Shown piece after piece: positions 62,678 through 64,000 of a DNA stretch of 64,000 nt (within the stretch, counting starts at the first letter, position 1; each line of letters starts with the position of its first letter). Position numbers and translations under genes: made by a program. Where the stretch lies: the NCBI RefSeq assembly GCF_035917275.1, contig NZ_CP108509.1, forward strand, positions 930,001 to 994,000, in the 5' to 3' direction. The DNA comes from Streptomyces sp. NBC_01237 (GTDB lineage Bacteria; Actinomycetota; Actinomycetes; Streptomycetales; Streptomycetaceae). Below the pieces are notes generated by a model, which saw nothing but the letters and a program-made list of their open reading frames with translations, had not been told where the DNA came from and made no database searches.

Positions 62678-63043
62678 GTGGATCACGTTCCGAACGCTCC
62701 GGTAGTGGAGTTCACCGACGCGGCGGCCGATCTGGTCAGACGGCTGCGGGCGGGCCACGGCCCGTTGATGTTCCACCAGTCGGGCGGCTGCTGCGACGGC
62801 AGCGCGCCCATGTGCTACCTGGCCGGTGAGTTCCGTACCGGGAACTCCGATGTGCTGCTCGCCGATCTCGCCGTCGAGGGCGTCGCCGAGACGGTGCCCT
62901 TCTGGATGTCGAGGAGCCAGTACGAGGTGTGGGCGCACACCCGGCTGATCGTCGATGTGGTGGAGGGTCGCGGCAGCGGGTTCTCGCTGGAGGCTCCGGA
63001 AGGGGTGAGGTTCCTCATCCGCTCACGGCTCGTCGGCACCTGA
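62678..63043 (+). CDS. DUF779 family protein
   Basis: A 121-residue protein of the DUF779 family. Its conserved part, LMFHQSGGCCDGSAPMC, clusters cysteines and a histidine, which suggests a bound metal; it continues with VPFWMSRSQYEVWAHTRLIVDV and ends EGVRFLIRSR. Homologues are often found next to aldehyde dehydrogenase genes and may help in aldehyde oxidation; no such gene lies here. The GTG at 62678 has a ggggaaggg site. Family call is confident; function is not known. Confidence 0.85.
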   Translation: MDHVPNAPVVEFTDAAADLVRRLRAGHGPLMFHQSGGCCDGSAPMCYLAGEFRTGNSDVLLADLAVEGVAETVPFWMSRSQYEVWAHTRLIVDVVEGRGSGFSLEAPEGVRFLIRSRLVGT

Positions 63044-63110
63044 GGCGCGCCCCGGTGCACGGAGCGCCCATGCGTGGGGACGGCCGGTGCGCGGGGCCCT
63101 GTGCGGGGGC

Positions 63111-63851
63111 TCAGCGCGGCCGGCGCTGTTTGTGGGAGCGGTTCTCCAGCATGGCCCGGCGGATTCCCGCCGCGGTCGCCCTGGCGTGGTCCGGGGTGGC
63201 CGTGTGGTCGGCGACCGAGGTGACGAAGCGGTGCGTGGGCTGTCGGCAGCGGCCGCAGGGCGCGTCGGTGGTGATCAGATGGCCGTCCTCGCACTGCGGG
63301 TCGGCGCACTGGCCCGGCCGCAGCAGCTGCTCGGCGATGTCCTGGGCGCTCCAGCGCCGCCTGCCGTCCTCGTCCTTCTCGTTGAGGGCGTGGGCCCAGC
63401 GGAGGTTCCACCGGCGTTCGATGCGTTCGCGCAGACCGCCCGCGGTGCGCCGGCCGAGCTCCTGGTGGATCAGCTCCTGGACGGACTGCGGTACGCGACC
63501 GCCGAACGCCTGCATCAGCGGCTGCGGCAGGGCCTGCAGAACGTAGCGCGGCGGATTGCCCTTCGCGTCCTCGCGCCACCTCTGGCATTCGCAGGAGCCG
63601 TCGGGCCGCCGCGGGCTCTGGCAGCGGCCGCACAGGCCGCGGCACTCGGCGCACAGCCCGTCGTCGAGCCCGTCCACATGCGGCGCGGGAGCCCGGCCGC
63701 ACTCACGGCAGCAGGAGGCGCACGGCCCGCAGAGCCGTTCGTTGCCCACCTTCGTCGACCAGGTCCGCATCTGGCACCGGCAGCAGAGTCCGTTGTTGCA
63801 GTACTCGTGGTGGGCGGCGCCCGAGTGCCGTCCGGGTGGCGGGAAAGACAT
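63111..63851 (-). CDS. Cysteine-rich multi-zinc-ribbon protein of unknown function
   Basis: A 246-residue protein whose first 95 residues contain repeated C-x2-C knuckles (CNNGLCCRCQ, CGPCASCCREC, CAECRGLCGRCQ, CECQ). A helical middle follows (about 95-175, with RRWSAQDIAEQLL), then a further zinc-like site (CADPQCEDGHL, CGRCRQPTH) and a basic end (NRSHKQRRPR). The pattern suggests four or more bound zinc ions and contact with nucleic acid or protein. I recognise it only as a Streptomyces-type conserved hypothetical; no known domain name can be given. A weak tggggcc stretch precedes the ATG. Confidence 0.75.
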   Translation of the reverse strand: MSFPPPGRHSGAAHHEYCNNGLCCRCQMRTWSTKVGNERLCGPCASCCRECGRAPAPHVDGLDDGLCAECRGLCGRCQSPRRPDGSCECQRWREDAKGNPPRYVLQALPQPLMQAFGGRVPQSVQELIHQELGRRTAGGLRERIERRWNLRWAHALNEKDEDGRRRWSAQDIAEQLLRPGQCADPQCEDGHLITTDAPCGRCRQPTHRFVTSVADHTATPDHARATAAGIRRAMLENRSHKQRRPR

Positions 63852-63918
63852 GGCCCCATTGTGCGGGATCGGGCCGCACCGGCACGAACCGTCCGCGGGG
63901 ACGGGGCGCCGGTCCCGG

Positions 63919-64000
63919 TCAGGGGTTCAGGGCGCTGACCACGTTCGCGGTGGCGACGATGCCTTCCTGGATGGTCGGCGCCATGCTCGTGCCCGCGAGG
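63919..64000 (-). CDS. C-terminal part of a gene running off the window
   Basis: The minus-strand frame is open from the window end to a TGA at 63919-63921, reading SMAPTIQEGIVATANVVSALNP at its end. Codon bias is typical. The hydrophobic, Ala/Val-rich sequence would suit a small secreted or surface protein, but the visible 26 residues do not identify a family. Confidence 0.5.
   Translation of the reverse strand, partial: LAGTSMAPTIQEGIVATANVVSALNP

Overview
The window is high-GC DNA (third codon positions nearly all G or C, frequent GTG starts, many ATGA/GTGA stop-start overlaps). Its gene families point to a Streptomyces or close relative: an SrsABC-like phenolic lipid operon, a secreted ChoA-type cholesterol oxidase, a c-di-AMP riboswitch before a LysM/transglycosylase gene, a SpoIIE-type phosphatase, DUF5997 and DUF6381 proteins, and a polycyclic tetramate macrolactam (PTM) cluster. 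No rRNA, tRNA, CRISPR array or intact insertion sequence was seen.

Layout. 1-7.1 kb is accessory: a tail of an unidentified gene, a GntR/FadR regulator with a CynX-type exporter, the leftover N-terminus of a carboxylic acid reductase, an alpha/beta hydrolase divergent from an HxlR regulator, an ECF41/SigJ sigma factor divergent from a small membrane protein, a HIT-protein remnant and a Rieske oxygenase. 7.4-23.8 kb (minus strand) is a complete six-gene PTM cluster. In transcription order it holds a membrane hydroxylase (ftdA-like), an iterative PKS-NRPS of 3138 residues (KS-AT-DH-KR-ACP-C-A-PCP-TE, ftdB-like), two phytoene-desaturase-type flavoenzymes (ftdC/ftdD-like), an MDR reductase (ftdE-like) and a P450 (ftdF-like). 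The adenylation pocket reads almost exactly as the ornithine code. 24.0-26.1 kb is a TetR regulator divergent from a P450-ferredoxin pair, with a perfect 22-bp palindrome between them. 26.3-29.7 kb is largely housekeeping: a LysR-effector-domain protein, DUF5997, a cold-shock protein and a DHA2 exporter, separated by clear terminators.

29.8-45.3 kb holds a divergent methyltransferase and one tightly coupled 11-gene plus-strand operon: oligopeptide ABC importer (with a permease-ATPase fusion), S9 peptidase, class C serine hydrolase, M20 peptidase, GNAT acyltransferase, OSBS/N-acylamino acid racemase, class A beta-lactamase-like protein and a PucR/CdaR regulator. The M20-GNAT-racemase trio matches the known route that inverts D-amino acids through N-succinyl intermediates. 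I therefore propose that the operon imports and salvages peptides containing D-amino acids. 45.3-48.9 kb is an srsABC-like type III PKS operon divergent from a UbiA prenyltransferase.

49-64 kb holds a DapB-like dehydrogenase with an AhpD-like protein, a cholesterol oxidase, a LysM/SLT wall enzyme under a ydaO-type riboswitch, an FprA ferredoxin reductase, a PAS/GAF/SpoIIE phosphatase, a secreted protein, a membrane-anchored XRE protein, a frameshifted small basic protein, a PHP-domain protein, several small conserved proteins and a cysteine-rich protein. All assignments come from reading the sequence; no database search was run.
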